Notes: a model not told the origin generated them from the sequence alone. A stretch of DNA of 64,000 nucleotides from Cryptomeria japonica (GCF_030272615.1 NC_081409.1:878175594-878239593), one strand, 5' to 3'. Shown: positions 20,780 through 33,112, counted from the stretch's first letter. Made by a program: numbers and translations.

Positions 20780-22289
20780 GGCACCCCTTCAAAATGATAA
20801 TTCAGGATCAGAGGAGGAAGGATAAGACCTTAAACATGTCTTAGGATGTTTTCCTTATGTTTCAATCATGCATTTTGTATTTGTAATAAAGGACCCCATC
20901 TTGTGAGCCAAACTCCTATTTTGGCATCTTGATAAGCCAATTAGGACTTTTGGAAACAAAAGGGGACTAAGTATTCTTAGGATATATTTTTTGTAGTGGT
21001 TTTAGTTGTTTTATGTGATTATAGGGTTTTTAGAGGTGTTATTCTTGACCCAAGTCATTTGGGTACAAGAAATGACATTTTTGACAACTTTGTCAAAAGT
21101 TGTCATGAGCAACTTTTGTGCAAATTTTTGAATTCTTGTTGGTCTAACTCCTCCAACAGCTCTAACCTCTTGTTTTTGGTTGAGATTGTTTGTAGAGGGT
21201 TATTAAAACTTTGAGGAAACAATTACCAAGGTTAGACTGTACGGAGAAAGATTTTATGATTGCAAACAATAAGAAATTCTGAGTTTTTCCTACAAATGTG
21301 AAGTTTTGGCACAGGGTACGAAGTTGTATGGATTGGGACCAATCCCCAATGTTTTGATTTTTTTATTAAAGTGAGTTAAAAATTATTTGGTCTTTATTTG
21401 AGGTCTTTATCATTTGTTTTTCTCCAGATATCCAAGTTTTGTTGCAGGTACCTGGAAAACTAGGGTTTACCTAGGGTTTTGCCTTTCCATGGCCATAACT
21501 TGCAATATGTCCATATAAATTTCATGGAAATGGGTGGAATGAAAGTTTGGCCTATTTAATCTATAATTCCAAAATAATTTTTCAGGAGGAGCAAGGGAGA
21601 TGTGTGTTTGATCAGGCCTAGGTAGACATCTCTATGTGGCTACCTAGCCCTTAGACTGCAATAGTTACCCTAGAAGATAATGGGCGATGATTCCAGGAAT
21701 GTAACCCTGGAATTGATAATTTTTTACAGTTCCCCACATTCTCATGGGGTTGTGGTTGTAAGGTTTTTGCATTTTGATATAGATGCTTCACAAATGAAGG
21801 CCTAATTAGCCCTTTAGGATAGTTGGTCATCACTGGGTTCAGACCTTTCCTTGTCAGATCTTGACTTCTCTTTTTGGGGGATTGTGTAAGACCATAAAGG
21901 GTATCTAAATTAGTGATTTTTTTGCCATGATGTTGGGAAAAGTTTGGAATTAAGGTCCCATTACCTATCTTCAAGGGCTACAAGCAAATAGGCCAAATTG
22001 TGAAGGTGTCATAGGGAATTGGGTTAAGTCCTTGAAACCAGTGTTTGGTCTTATCCATGTGAATGTTGTATGATACAAAATAGGTTTTGTGAAGGTCAGG
22101 AACCTTAGGAGGCTTCATGATGCATAATGGATCAAGTTATCCAATTTGAGTAGTGTGAATCTTGGAGTGAAATGAGAAGTTGGAACTAAGATTGTAGAGC
22201 CTTACTTTGTAGGATCCTATCGGTGTTTTGAGGGGTCAGTGTCATACATCCTGAAGTGTTTGACAAGATACAAGGAGGTCTCTGCATCA
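20767..22289 (+). repeat. 3' LTR of element A
   Basis: Similar to 694-1861 from about 21117 to its end at 22289. Its left edge is set at 20767 because ggggagtatggtg there resembles the purine tract and LTR start of the related LTR at 56127-57760. The TG end seems changed to AG. No target duplication can be read, since the right neighbour is the truncated element D. Confidence 0.7.
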
Positions 22290-22740
22290 ATCACTATTTG
22301 ACTGAGGACATTTATGAGGAGATAAAAAGACACAAAAAGAAATTGATGACATTATGGATAATATAATAGGTTCATCTAGACTTATATCCGTTTTTGAGCA
22401 AGAAATGGCAGTTTTTGAGGAGAAGTAGGAGAAACTTGAGAAAGAGAAGGAAAGAATAAGGTCTAATGCTTGGGAACTAAAGGATAAACTTGGTCCAAAG
22501 TTGGATAATCTTATTACTAGAGAGTTGAAATATCTAAGGCAACAGTTCAAGGAGAGCAATCACCGGAGCAACACATGCACTATCTCACCAGTATGATCCA
22601 ATAGACCGAGGCAACTTTAACTAATAGCAACAAGTTTATGCAGATTTTGAATCTAGTTTTGGCAGACATCTTTTAGATAGTAACCAACTGGTTACAGACC
22701 TTGAGGTAGCATTTTTGCACTCTTTTGATTATTTATGACA
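22290..22740 (+). pseudogene. Element D ORF2 remnant (coiled-coil tail)
   Basis: Broken by stops and frame changes but readable in pieces. The stretch SVFEQEMAVFEE followed by EKLEKEKERI and KLGPKLDNL matches the C ORF2 tail (SVFEQRITNFEEE, KLEREKERI, KLSPRLDYL). No other domain is left. Confidence 0.65.
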
Positions 22741-22927
22741 TCCTTTGTCATTGATGTCAAAGGGGGAGTAGTAGAGAGAAAAATGAATGTACAAAGGAGA
22801 TCACTTGCTCAGGGGGAGCACATCTTTTTCGATTTCAGTTTTGGTATAACGGTTTTGGATTTCAGTTTTGGGATAACAGTTTTGGATTTTTCTCATGAGT
22901 GTTGCCAGCAATGCCAAAGGGGGATAT

Positions 22928-23722
22928 TGTTGGCATTCTACATTCTTATGAGAATAGTTGATGTTTTCATTGATGGAAACCAACTGGTAACCCACCGATA
23001 ATAGATTTCTACATGCCTGGCATCACATATATTATACACCGACAGACATTGGCACTGACAAGCACTTCACTGGCATTCAGATTACATCGGCAACAAAGCA
23101 TATCAACAATCCAACCGACATGGGATGAACTTTTGTTTATTGTAATATAATTATCTTTTGTAAGCTGACATGGTATATTGTAAAAGACTCATATATGTAT
23201 GAGATCTTATAGGTCATTTTGAAAGTAGAGACATATGATATGTATGGTAGAAAATAATTGTTTAGTGACAGCAAAGGTTTTTGGTTAAGGTATCTATCTG
23301 AGCTTAAACAGGTACTGAACCTAGCATTGGAGATGCTATTTTGAGCACTATATTATATTGGATATAATTATCCATTTTGTAGTCAATGTGACTCTTCATT
23401 GAGCAGTGAGGTCTAGGTTGTTGGCGTCCCTACATGTGCAGGCCCCTATTGTAATTAGTATTTATTCATTGGCCAGTGAGTAAATATTGTGGGTCACAAA
23501 TCCCACCGAGCTTTTTCCCACACTGGGTTTCTTTGTTAAAATATCTTGTGTTATGGTGTGTTTCTATGGTGTCTCTATTATTTGTGTTTCTGCAATAATT
23601 CTTATTTACCGGTACACTATTTTGGGTTGCAAAGTTATCAATAAGTTTAAATATTCTACTAACCAGTTAGAAACTAATTCACCCCCCTCTCAGTGTCTTT
23701 GGGAGTGTCATTGAATCTAACA
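22928..23722 (+). repeat. LTR of element D
   Basis: Begins tgttggcat after the tract gccaaagggggatat and ends taaca. It contains ACCGAC words near 23028 and 23113 and the leader-like block at 23488-23565 (gtgggtcacaaatcccacc). Related to but clearly different from the LTR of C. Only one copy is present. Confidence 0.75.
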
Positions 23723-25150
23723 CTATCATGCATCATTGGGTTCTTTGAAATATTTATGGCACTATTTTTGTCGCATATGTTTACCAGTTCTGTAAACTTC
23801 AACTTGAATCCTTCCAGAATATGTTTCATCTAGATAGCCTGAGTAAAGTTCATATATGTTGCAACATACTCAACTTCAATAGTAGACAGAGATATACAAC
23901 TCTGCTTCTTTCAACTCCAAGATACAAATCTTCCTCCAAGAAATAATGCTCCATCGGTTGTGCTTTTTCTATCATTAACATTACCTTCCTAGTCTACATA
24001 TGTAAACACCTTCAAATCAATGTTACCTGCATAAGGATACCATAAACCATAGTCAATAGTACTTTTCAAATATCTGAATATTCTCTTGGTTACTATCAGG
24101 TGTGTCTCTTTTGGATTCTTCTAAAATCTGGCAACTAGACCAACTACATGAGCTATATTCGATTTATTGTGAACAACATAGTGCAATTTCCCTATCATTG
24201 ATCTATACTCCTTTTCATCAACAGATGTGGCTTCATCTTCCTTAGACAATTTACAACCTGTAACCATTGGTGTCCCAACTGATTTACAATCACTCATTCC
24301 AAATGTCTTCAATGCCTCTTTCACATATTTAGACTATGTGATACAAATACCACTCTTCATCTACTATATTTGCAAGCCTATGAAATTTTTTATCTCTCCC
24401 ACTAGAGACATTTCAAATTCACTTTTCATCTCTTTAGCAAAGTCATCACTCATGTCATCATTACCTCCAAATATGATATCATCTACAAACACTTCACTAA
24501 CTAGTATCTTATCTCCTTCAGATTTGAGGTATATATTGTTGTCTTCATTGGTTCTTTGAAAACCTATATTCATTGGGTGTGAATGTAACCTTTCATACCA
24601 TGCTCTAGGTGCTTGCTTAAAACCATATAGTGCATTGTCCAATTTGCACACCATATCTTTTGCATCAGTCAAAGCAGAACCATCTGGCTACTCAATGTAT
24701 ACTTCTTCCAGTTTTCCATTTAGAAATGTTGACTTCACATCCATCTGATATACTTTGAATCCCTTATATGTTGCAAATGCAAGTAAAGTCCTGACACCTT
24801 CTAGTCTAGCAACTGGTGCAAAAGTCTCAACATAGTCTTCTCCTTCTTCCTGTGCATAAACTTTGCATACCAATATAGCTTTGTTTCAGAATACTACTCT
24901 ATCTTCATTCAGTTTATTCCTAAATACCCATTTAGTACCTATCACATTTTTATTCACCAGTCTAGGTACTAAGGTCCATGTGTTGTATTCTCAATTTGGT
25001 CAAGCTCCTCCTTCATAGATTTAATCCATTGATCATCTTGAAATACTTCATTAGCAATTTTAGGCTCAATAGTGGAGATCATGCAAGAATTCTCTCTAAT
25101 TCTTCTTCTGGTTAACACTCCAACATCTTTATCTCCAATAATCTGGTCAG
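23723..25150 (-). pseudogene. Element E reverse transcriptase and RNase H
   Basis: Copia-type reverse transcriptase. On the minus strand, 24873-24688 gives ETFAPVARLEGVRTLLAFA and MDVKSTFLNG, 24672-24364 gives ALYGFKQAPRAWYERL and the catalytic FVDDIIFGG, and 24324-24121 gives the MSDCKSVGTPM and MIGKLHYV segments. These are all in one frame, separated only by stops. RNase H is partial and ends at the junction with element D. Confidence 0.88.
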
Positions 25151-26273
25151 GATTATGATTGAGTCACATACCTCAAAATAAAATGATCATTATCTTCAGG
25201 TTCTTCTTCATTATTATTATCATCTTCTTCTGAATCTAACTGTTTTGATTGAACTAGTACAACATCATTCTCTTCACCAGTTTCAGGTTTCACTAGTTCT
25301 GGCTCCAAAAATAGAATGCAAGGATCTTCATCCTTTTTCTCCATGCTAGTTCCCCCTGAGACTTTAGGATACTCATCCACTCTAACATCATCACTTTCAA
25401 TGATTCTCTGTGTTCGGTTGTTGTTACATTTGTAGGCCTTACTCTTAGTGGAGTAACCAAGAAATATGCCTTCATCACTTTTAGCCTGAAACTTTCTAAC
25501 ATAGTCACCTCTCTTAATAAAACATTTACTACCAAATATCTTAAAATAAATGACATTAGGTGGTCTACCATAGTAGTATTCATAAGGAGTTTTATCCTTA
25601 CCTCTTTTTACTAGTATATGGTTCATAGTGTAGACAGTTGTACTGACAGCTTCTCTCCAGAAAGTTTTTGCTACACCTCCTTAAATCAACATCATTCTAG
25701 TAGCTTCAAAAACTATCTGGTTGTTCCTCTCTGCAATACCATTTTATTGTGGTGTCCTCAGTGTAGAAAGTTGCCTCTTGATTCCATTGTCTTCACAATA
25801 TCTAGTGAGTTCCTCATAAGTAAATTCACCACCTTGATCAGTCCTCAGACACTTTATCTTCTTGCCACTTTCCTTCTCAGCTAAGGCCCTGAATGCCTTG
25901 AACTTACCAAAAGATTCTAACTTATCCTTGAGGAATGTAACCCACATCATTCTTGAGCAATAATTAGTGAAGACTATAAAATATTTGTCACCTTGAATAC
26001 TTTTAGTCCTTATGGGTCCACAGACATCTATATGAACCAGATCTAACAAATATTCTGCTGAAAAATATTTTCTCTTAAAATTTGAGGATGTCATCTTTCC
26101 CAACTAACATTCTTTACACAGAGCATTAACCAATTTGTCCAACTGAGGCAAACCTCTCACTGACTTGGACTTACTAACTTTGGCAATGTTGTCAAAATTT
26201 ATATGATAAAATATCCTATGCCAAAGCTAACTATCATCTATTTTAGCAATTAAACAGTTGTTGATTTTAGGAT
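25151..26273 (-). pseudogene. Element E integrase
   Basis: Copia integrase core on the minus strand: HIDVCGPI and YFIVFTNYCSRMMWVTFL at about 25930-26040, LRTDQGGEFTYEEL at about 25800-25850, then a TAA in the PQ-NG segment near 25745, and the C-terminal TPYEYYYGRPPNVIYFKIFG and GIFLGYS segments at 25460-25590. All pieces share one frame, but the link to the gag-protease frame needs a frameshift between 26103 and 26274. The upstream zinc-binding head is present in decayed form. Confidence 0.85.
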
Positions 26274-27641
26274 TTAGGTGAAATAAGTTACATTTAGTCT
26301 GCTTGCCAGTTGCAAACTATTCACCTTTGCTCCCATAGATTTTGCACATTTTCCATTCTTAATCTCCAATGGATAACCTCTATTATTGAGTTGCACAACA
26401 CTCAAAAGATTGTGATTTAATGCTTCAACCCAGTAGACATCATCTGCACTGCTCTTTCCATTAAGAGAAATAGTTACCTTACCTTTTACCATGCAGGGTG
26501 AGTCATTACCAAATCTCACAATTCCTCCATCAAATTCCTTCAAAGTAATAAATTTGGTCTGGTCATCAGTCATGTGTTGTGAACAACCACTATCAATGAT
26601 CCAATCATCAGAATTATCCATGTGAGTAACTAATGCCTTCTGATCAGATGTCTCCTCTTTAATGGCTACAAAGACAATGTCTTCAATAGCATCATCCTCA
26701 GATTCCTCATCACTGATACCACCATCAACTACAATGAGACAATCTCTTTTTCCTTTTCCTTTGTACTTGTACTTCTCACACTTATGCTCATTGTCACCAT
26801 TAGGACAGTTAGCTGTAATGTGTCCAATCTTGTTACATGCAAAGCATTTCAAAGCTAATTTACCTCTATACTTACTGGTACCTCTAGGAAACCACTTGGC
26901 CAACAATGATTCAATCTCAATCAAATTGTCTTCATTATCAACTTCTTTGCTGGATCTAGATTCATAACTATTACTAACATCTCTACTTTTCCTCATAGGA
27001 GAGTTAGAAACTGAAGCTCTAAATGCAGATTTGGATTTCTGAACACTACCATCATAAACATTTAATTCAAATGCAGTAAGCTTACCAATGATGGAGTCAA
27101 GGGTTACCTTAGTTTTGTCAATATATTTTAGCTCCTGAATGGCTGCAACTCGGATAGCATAGATCAGTAGAAGGGTTCTCAACACCTTACTAATCATTGT
27201 GGCATCTTCCACTTTACTACCAGCACTCTTGATCTCACCAACTATCTCTTTGATGTTCTGACCATATTGTTGTATATTCTCACCTTCAGCCATCCACATG
27301 TTATGAAATTTTCCTCTTAGACTCTCTTCTTTGGCAATCTTCGCATGCTCATCGCCTCTATAGATTTCTTCAAGTTTCTTCCATACCTCATATGCAGTCT
27401 CCAGACCATGGACATCTACATACTTTGAATCAGGCAAAGAACTGATAATGGCCTCTAATGCTTGATTGTTTTCTTGTTTCTCTTTCTTTTGATCATCAGT
27501 CATAGTCCCACTAGGTGCAACATATCAAGTACCAACATGTTCCCAGTATTGACTTCCTAAACTCTTGATATAGATTTTCATTCTATCACTCCATATTTTG
27601 TAGTTTTCCCTATTAAACTTCAGACCTTCTTTCTTCATCAT
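26274..27641 (-). pseudogene. gag: Element E gag and protease
   Basis: The frame probably starts at the ATG at 27641 (MKKEGLKFN), close to the primer site, and is interrupted by one TGA at about 27524. Downstream of that it is open for 409 residues: a UBN2-type copia Gag (AYEVWKKLEEIYRGD), one intact zinc knuckle (CFACNKIGHITANC), then the protease with WIIDSGCSQHM and the LLSVVQLNNRGY segment. It would encode the capsid and RNA-binding protein, with the protease that cleaves the polyprotein. It ends in a stop near 26274, where intact elements would continue into integrase. Confidence 0.87.
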
Positions 27642-27697
27642 GTTCTACAAGATCTTTACCTCAAGTTGTTAGGCTTAGACCTTAGAGGATTTGAAAT

Positions 27698-27709
27698 GCT
27701 CTGATACCA
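27698..27709 (-). promoter_or_regulatory. Primer binding site of element E
   Basis: The minus strand reads tggtatcagagc two bases after the LTR end (catcaat), the same arrangement as in B and C. Confidence 0.88.
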
Positions 27710-27711
27710 AT

Positions 27712-29112
27712 TGATGGTATGATGAATCAATAAGGATCCAGTTAACTCTTGAGAGGGGGGGGGGGCGTAAATCAGTAGATAGAAAACTAAATAGACTTTC
27801 ACCAATCTCAAAATCAACCTCTCAAGACAAACTCTAAATGGACAAAATGCAATATCACTGTCAAGTAAACCGGTTGACTGTTATAACTGACTAACAATAA
27901 AACATCTTTGAAACTCTTAAAACCTTTTAACTGAATCATTCAAATACTTTAATAACAGTAGTTAAAACATATTTCAGATTGCTATCGATTATCATAACAT
28001 ATCAAAGTGGATTTAGCAGTTAAGCAATTCAACCAAAGTATACATAGCCAAAATAAAATTCATCACTTGACACAATATTTTTGACGTGGAAACCCAAATG
28101 AGAAAAAACATAGTGGGGATGAATATCCACAAGTATTCTGAACTCTTCTGAAGTTCGCCCTGTTAGGAGCCTATCATGTTAAATCTTTACAAAAAATCTT
28201 ATTAAGAACAGATCTTGTTAGGGACCACCAGGTTAAGGGATTTACTATAATGCCCTATTAGAAGCAATACCATGTTAGGAGTAACCTCAGTAGTGGACCT
28301 GAAATCCAAGCCAATGGACCACCTGGTTAGAGGATTTGAATAACACTAAGCTTGTTAGAGCTGACCCGGTTAGGGGATTTGACTGTTGTAATTGTTAGAA
28401 AACAATAGGGATTTGTTGATCTGTTTGAATATCACTACACTTGTTTATTCAGATCCTTTTCATGCTCCTATTTGCCTTTACACATACTCCAGATACATCA
28501 TCTGGTTCAGCTACCACTCACTCTTACTCTCAAATACAAATTGCCAACACACTTCAACAAAACAACTCATCAACCTTATAAACAGAACAATAGGTTGCTA
28601 ACACATCACAAACCTAATTATCTCATAGAGATTACAAACAAATTGGTTCAAGTATGACCGTTAGATTACATAGCAATCACTGCACATCATTCAAGATATC
28701 CTCAACTGCTCCTTGATCACCGCTTCATCAAACACTATAACTCATCACATGGTTTCCATTACATGCAATGAACTTTCTCATTCCCAAGATAAAAATCATT
28801 ATCTCTACGCACCAAAAATAATTTGAAACTCTTCTCATACAATATGCATACATGTCATAATCATTACTGTTCATCATTTGATCATAATCTTCTTCAATCG
28901 ATTCACCAAACTCCATTGGTTAGGGTTTGGTCTCATCTATAATCAATACTGGTTTCCTTCACAAACTCACCTACTGGTTGTAGTTCCCTTTGCTATTTCT
29001 TCCTACTGCTTAGAAAACAACATTATAACAATATTATTACATCATTACCAATTAATTGACATCAATGACAACATAACATTTCATTAATGCAATCTTCATG
29101 CAAATGCCAACA
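27712..29112 (-). repeat. 5' LTR of element E
   Basis: About 1.4 kb. On the minus strand it begins tgttggcatttgc and ends accatca just before the primer site. It has a G run near 27760, a leader-like block with catccccac and gggtttccacgtc at about 28080-28135, and several copies of aaatcc(t/c)(c/t)taacc(a/t)ggt words between 28140 and 28385 that resemble those in the LTR of B. The partner copy is missing, so its outer edge rests on the TG...CA ends only. Confidence 0.7.
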
Positions 29113-29563
29113 TTGAGAGTCTAAAGACTTGGTTATCAACAATAGAAATATAGCAGTCCAGAACAAAGGAATTAGAGAATTCAGCAGCATTCATGGTAGT
29201 TGTGATTAAGGGGGATTGTTGGAGATATAATCCGAACTAACCCGTCAAGTACAGTCAACATTAGCACAAGAAAGATTTGGCCATAGATTTGATTAAATAC
29301 TACATTATATCCTCCAACCTATCTTTTGTTTCATCAACTAAATTACACAACCACCTACAAGATATTTTCAAATGTATGTGATCAATATGCAGATTTCTGG
29401 AAGCTTCTTCAGCTACCCGCCCATTCTAGAAAAATCTAAGACCTCTATAAAATAGGTATTTTGTAATTGAATCAAATAAGAATGAAAATATGGATTGATG
29501 TCTTTTGTTCAGCTCTCTTTTGTTATGCTCTATTTTTGCATTAGCTCCCTTGTTTTCTAACAT
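29113..29563 (+). mobile_element. Element F: 3' tail and LTR of another LTR retrotransposon
   Basis: An internal tail of about 100 bases ends in the purine tract taagggggat (29208-29217), then an LTR of 346 bp at 29218-29563 (tgttggagat to tctaaca) with a TATA box. The rest of the element is not in the window. The size and layout fit a copia LTR. Confidence 0.65.
29446..29452 (+). promoter_or_regulatory. TATA box in the F LTR
   Basis: tataaaa inside acctctataaaatagg, about 115 bases before the LTR end, a usual place for an LTR promoter. Confidence 0.6.
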
Positions 29564-29649
29564 GAGTTGTTTCATAAGTAGGAAAGCACACCCATTTTAT
29601 GTTTATTGGCCTTTTGTTCATGTCTATTTACATACTTCTTGCCTTTGAT

Positions 29650-29863
29650 ACCAAAGTAGATTGCTAGTGCACTTTACAGGTCTCCTTCTTGCACTTCTTT
29701 ATGGAGTTCTATATAATATTCTTGAGGCTTGTTCTAAACTCCCATATGTTGGAAGGATATTGGCAAAGATTGATGTGTTTGGTTTTATATTTTTGATATG
29801 CTAGAATATCTCCAAATCTTTTCAACAAGTCTATTTTTTTGGAATTCACGTGCCTTCTTATAT
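29650..29863 (-). pseudogene. PPR-like gene remnant, downstream part
   Basis: On the minus strand fragments such as PNTSIFANILPT and GSLEQ occur in a frame with several stops and frame changes, as in pentatricopeptide repeat proteins, which bind organellar RNA. It continues the remnant at 34664-34880 after removal of element G: the Cys-Gly end of the AKCG motif lies on one side and Asn-Ile on the other. Too decayed to define the gene; the call rests on short motifs. Confidence 0.4.
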
Positions 29864-30092
29864 TGTTAGGGCAGAAATGTAAATGAAATGACAAAAATAA
29901 AATGAAACACTTTTCAATTAGTATTCAAGAAGTACTTGCTGCATAATAAAGGCAGCGAACAGTTTGCATAGTTACACAAAAACTGTCGGATGGAACAAAA
30001 AAGTTATAACTGTACAAAAACTAATAAAATCAAACAAAACTAAAATTAACCTAAAATTACTAAGTTTTAACCTAAATATTAATACATTAACA
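29864..30092 (-). repeat. 3' LTR of element G (left copy)
   Basis: 229 bp, tgttaggg to attaaca on the plus strand. Differs from the right copy at four bases (near 29974, 30018-30019 and 30079). Confidence 0.93.
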
Positions 30093-30100
30093 TCTCCCCC

Positions 30101-31617
30101 TTAATCTGAAGGAGTTAAACCAATCATTTCACGAAAATTTTCAAACTTAACACGACCCAATGCTTTGGTAAGTATATCTTCAGGTTGGTCTATAGTAGCA
30201 CAATATTGAAGGGAGATACTGCCATCTTTCACATAGTGCCGAATAAAATGAAACTTGGTGTTGATATGTTTGGTACGATCATGAAACACTGGGTTCTTAG
30301 CCATTTTTATAGTAGATTGATTGTCAATAAAGAGTGGTGTGGAAGAAGCTTGTGGTGCCTGCAAATCTGCAAGAATTCTTTGAAGCCATAAGATTTCTCT
30401 AGTTGCCTCAGATGTTGCTATATATTTTGCTTCTGCAGAAGAGAGAGTTGGGACTAGTAGTTTTTTAGATTTCCAAGAGATTACAGCAGAACCAAGAGAC
30501 ATTAAGTAACCAGATGTAGATTTTCCATCATCCATATCACCTGCATAATCTGAATCTGAATAACTAAGCAAAGAAAATTTTGATATCTTGGAGTATTTAA
30601 GCCCATAGTTTTGAGTGCCCTGTAGATATCGAAGAACCCGTTTGGCTACTAACCAATGAGTTTCTCTAGGTTGTTGCATAAATCGTGACAGAACTCCAAC
30701 AGAAAAAGAAATATCAGGTCGAGTAGTTGTAGCATAAATCAAACTGCCAACTAGTCGCCTATAAGAAGTTGCATCAACCAAATCAGAGGAATCATTAGAT
30801 GAAAGTTTGAGATTTTGCTCCATAGGAGTGCTGAGAGGCTTGCAATCAGCCATACCAAACTTTTTGAGAAGATCACCAATATATTTTTGTTGACTGATGA
30901 AGATAGATTGGGGGTTTTGAATCACCTCAATTCCCAAATAGTAATGAAGATGACCCAAATCAGTCATATCAAAACCTTGCTACAATCCTTCTTTTACATT
31001 TTGAATATTAGCCTCACTAGTTCCAGTGATAAATAAATCATCCACATAAACAATAAGATAGACAATAGTACCATCAATCTATTTAACAAAAAGAGTTGCA
31101 TCATCAAATTCAAAGTGATGAAAATTCAACTGCAAGAGATGCTCAGTAAGTTTTTCATACCAGGCTCGTGGGGCTTGTTTTAAACCATACAATGATTTTA
31201 TAAGCTTGCATACCTTGTCCTCTTTACTAGGAACTTCAAAGCCTTCAGGTTGAGTCATATATACTATTTCTTTAAGATCACCATTCAAGAATGCAGTTTT
31301 AACATCCATGTGATGGATGTTCCAACCATTTTGGACTGCTAAAGCCAACAAAACACGAATAGTAGTCCATTTTGCTGTAGGGGCAAATGTTTCATCATAG
31401 TCTATGCCCTCTTTTTGAGCATAACCTTTGGCAACAAGGCGTGCTTTGTGTTTATCAAGTGAACCATCAGTGTTATATTTATTTCTAAAAATCCACTTAC
31501 AACCGATAGGTTTACAATAAAGAGGAGGATCAACCAACTCCCATGTGCCATTATTCAAAAGTGCATTATACTCATGTTGCATAGCTTGCCTCCAAAATGA
31601 AATATGATGAGCTTATT
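30101..31617 (-). pseudogene. Element G reverse transcriptase and RNase H
   Basis: Copia reverse transcriptase and RNase H. On the minus strand: WELVDPPLYCKPIGCKWIF, ETFAPTAKWTTIRVLLALA, MDVKTAFLNGDL and LYGLKQAPRAWYEKL at 31079-31582. The catalytic YVDDLF follows at about 31033-31050. At 30101-30967 come MTDLGHLHYYLGIEV and RNase H (SYSDSDYAGD, SSAEAKYIATSEA, FIDNQSTIKMAKNP) to a normal end. One stop just before the YVDD box and another before 30967 are the visible defects; the frame is otherwise continuous, so loss of function is recent. Confidence 0.92.
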
Positions 31618-33112
31618 TATAGGAATTTGGTGTTGAGTCGATTGTGAGATTGAGCTCATCAATAGACTCAAGGTTATCTGAAATATTAGATTGAGCTTGT
31701 AGCCTTGCTTTATAAGAACTTCTTGTACCTGTTTTACCTATTTCATCAGGTCACAAATCTTTCAAAGTTTGTTGAACTTGTTTGGTCCACCTATGAGAGG
31801 ATTTTTGTGGGACAATAGATGTTTCTATTTGGAGATTAGAATCTTCATTGGGAGGTAATGAGTCAGGCTCATCATTAGTGAGAACATCACTATGAGAAGG
31901 GGCTTCTTCTGGTACATGAAGAGGTGGAGCATCATGAGTTGAGGTAGCTTGAGATGCAGGTTCTACACATGTATTCATTCCTCCAGAGTGTAAAATCTCA
32001 CAAGAATTTTCTATCCAAGGAGAAGATGTGGCAAATTTATCAAGCTGTTTTAAATCATTTTCAATATGTGTATCACTTTTGAAAGATTCACAAAATACAA
32101 CATCACGAGCAATAAAAAACTTTTTATGAACTTCATCATATAATCTATAGGCTTTTGAAGTTTCAGAATAGCCCAAAAAAATGCACTTATAACTATGATG
32201 ATGCAACTTATTCCTTTTTTCTTTAGGAATCAAAGCATAGCAAATAGAACCAAAAATTCGAAGGTGTCAAATAGTTGGAGGATAACCAAACCAAACCTCA
32301 TATGGAGTTGTTTGGTGAAGAGCAGATGATGGAGATCTATTGCAAAGATAGACTGTTGTTCTTGCTGCTTCAGCCCAAAAATATAACTTGATGCCTTTGA
32401 AATATAACATTGCTCGAACCATGTTCATGATAGTTCTATTCATTCTTTCAACAACACCATTTTGTTGAGGAGTGCCTGGAATAGTGAGATGATGTTGAAT
32501 ACCATTTTGACAAAGATAATCCTCAAAAATTAGAGAAGTAAATTCTCCACCATTATCTGTTCGAAGAGTACCAATTTGAGATTGAGCCTGATTTTCAATC
32601 ATAACACGAAATCTTTTAAAAGTGTCAAAAGCCTCTGATTTTTGCTGCAAAAAATAAATCCAAGTCATGCGACTATAATCATCAATAAACAACATAAAGT
32701 ACTTAGATCCTCCAATAGAAGTTACTGGTAAAGGCCCACACAAATCTGAATGAATGAGTTGCAATTTTCTATGTGCTCTCCAGGTGGAATGAGGAAAAGA
32801 ATTTTTATGTTGTTTGGCAAGAATACATGCTTCACATTTTTCAATTGATTTAGAAAAAAATGGTAAACCATCAACACCATTCTTTTGCATGGTATGAATG
32901 CTATCATAACTAATATGCCCCAATCTTGCATGCCATAAAAGGCTTGGTGATATACTCTCTTCTTCAATAAGATATGCAAAATTTTTAGAAGTAGATGCAC
33001 CATTTAATTTTAATAATCTTCCATCTTCACACCCAGTGAAAACAATTTGATTGTTAGATGTTTTTCTTACAACAACCTGCCCATCTTTTAAGAAAATAGA
33101 ATAGCCTTTTTG
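31618..33112 (-). pseudogene. Element G integrase
   Basis: Copia integrase. On the minus strand the zinc-binding head is LLWHARLGHISYDS to CEACILAKQHK at about 32820-32950; the core has HSDLCGPLP, IDDYSRMTWIYFL, LRTDNGGEFTS and VVERMNRTI at 32440-32790. A TGA near 32267 falls where an Arg codon would fit (CG to TG change); the C-terminal GYSETSKAYRLYD and GEC-poor linker follow to 31751. Other stops lie near 31750 and 33112. The frame is shared with protease and reverse transcriptase. Confidence 0.92.

Larger units (their letters stand above)
694..22289 (+). mobile_element. Element A: decayed Ty3-type chromovirus, host of two nested insertions
   Basis: An LTR retrotransposon in the order LTR, primer site, gag, protease, reverse transcriptase, RNase H, integrase, chromodomain, LTR. 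The 5' LTR (694-1861) and 3' LTR (20767-22289) are clearly similar, for example in the stretches starting at 694 and 21117. Its own sequence is 694-2642, 10238-14051 and 20690-22289; the rest belongs to elements B and C. The gag frame resumes exactly across B, and the chromodomain is cut by C. Many in-frame stops and frameshifts make it a dead copy. The oldest layer in this part of the window, by nesting order. Confidence 0.85.
22290..23722 (+). mobile_element. Element D: 3' fragment of a third B/C-type element
   Basis: Begins abruptly at the end of the A LTR with a decayed ORF2 tail, then three purine tracts (22757-22768, 22809-22820, 22914-22924) and a 795-bp LTR (22928-23722). The layout is the same as the 3' end of element C, and the ORF2 tail aligns with C ORF2. 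The 5' LTR, ORF1 and most of ORF2 are missing. Confidence 0.75.
23723..29112 (-). mobile_element. Element E: Ty1/copia element, 3' end lost
   Basis: Minus-strand order from the right: LTR (27712-29112), primer site, gag, protease, integrase, reverse transcriptase, part of RNase H. The order protease-integrase-reverse transcriptase defines Ty1/copia. The reverse transcriptase words (FVDDIIFGG, SEFEMSLVGEIKNFIGLQI) suggest the Tork/SIRE side of the group. The 3' LTR and the end of RNase H are missing where element D abuts at 23722. Several stops and one or more frameshifts show that it is inactive. Confidence 0.85.
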
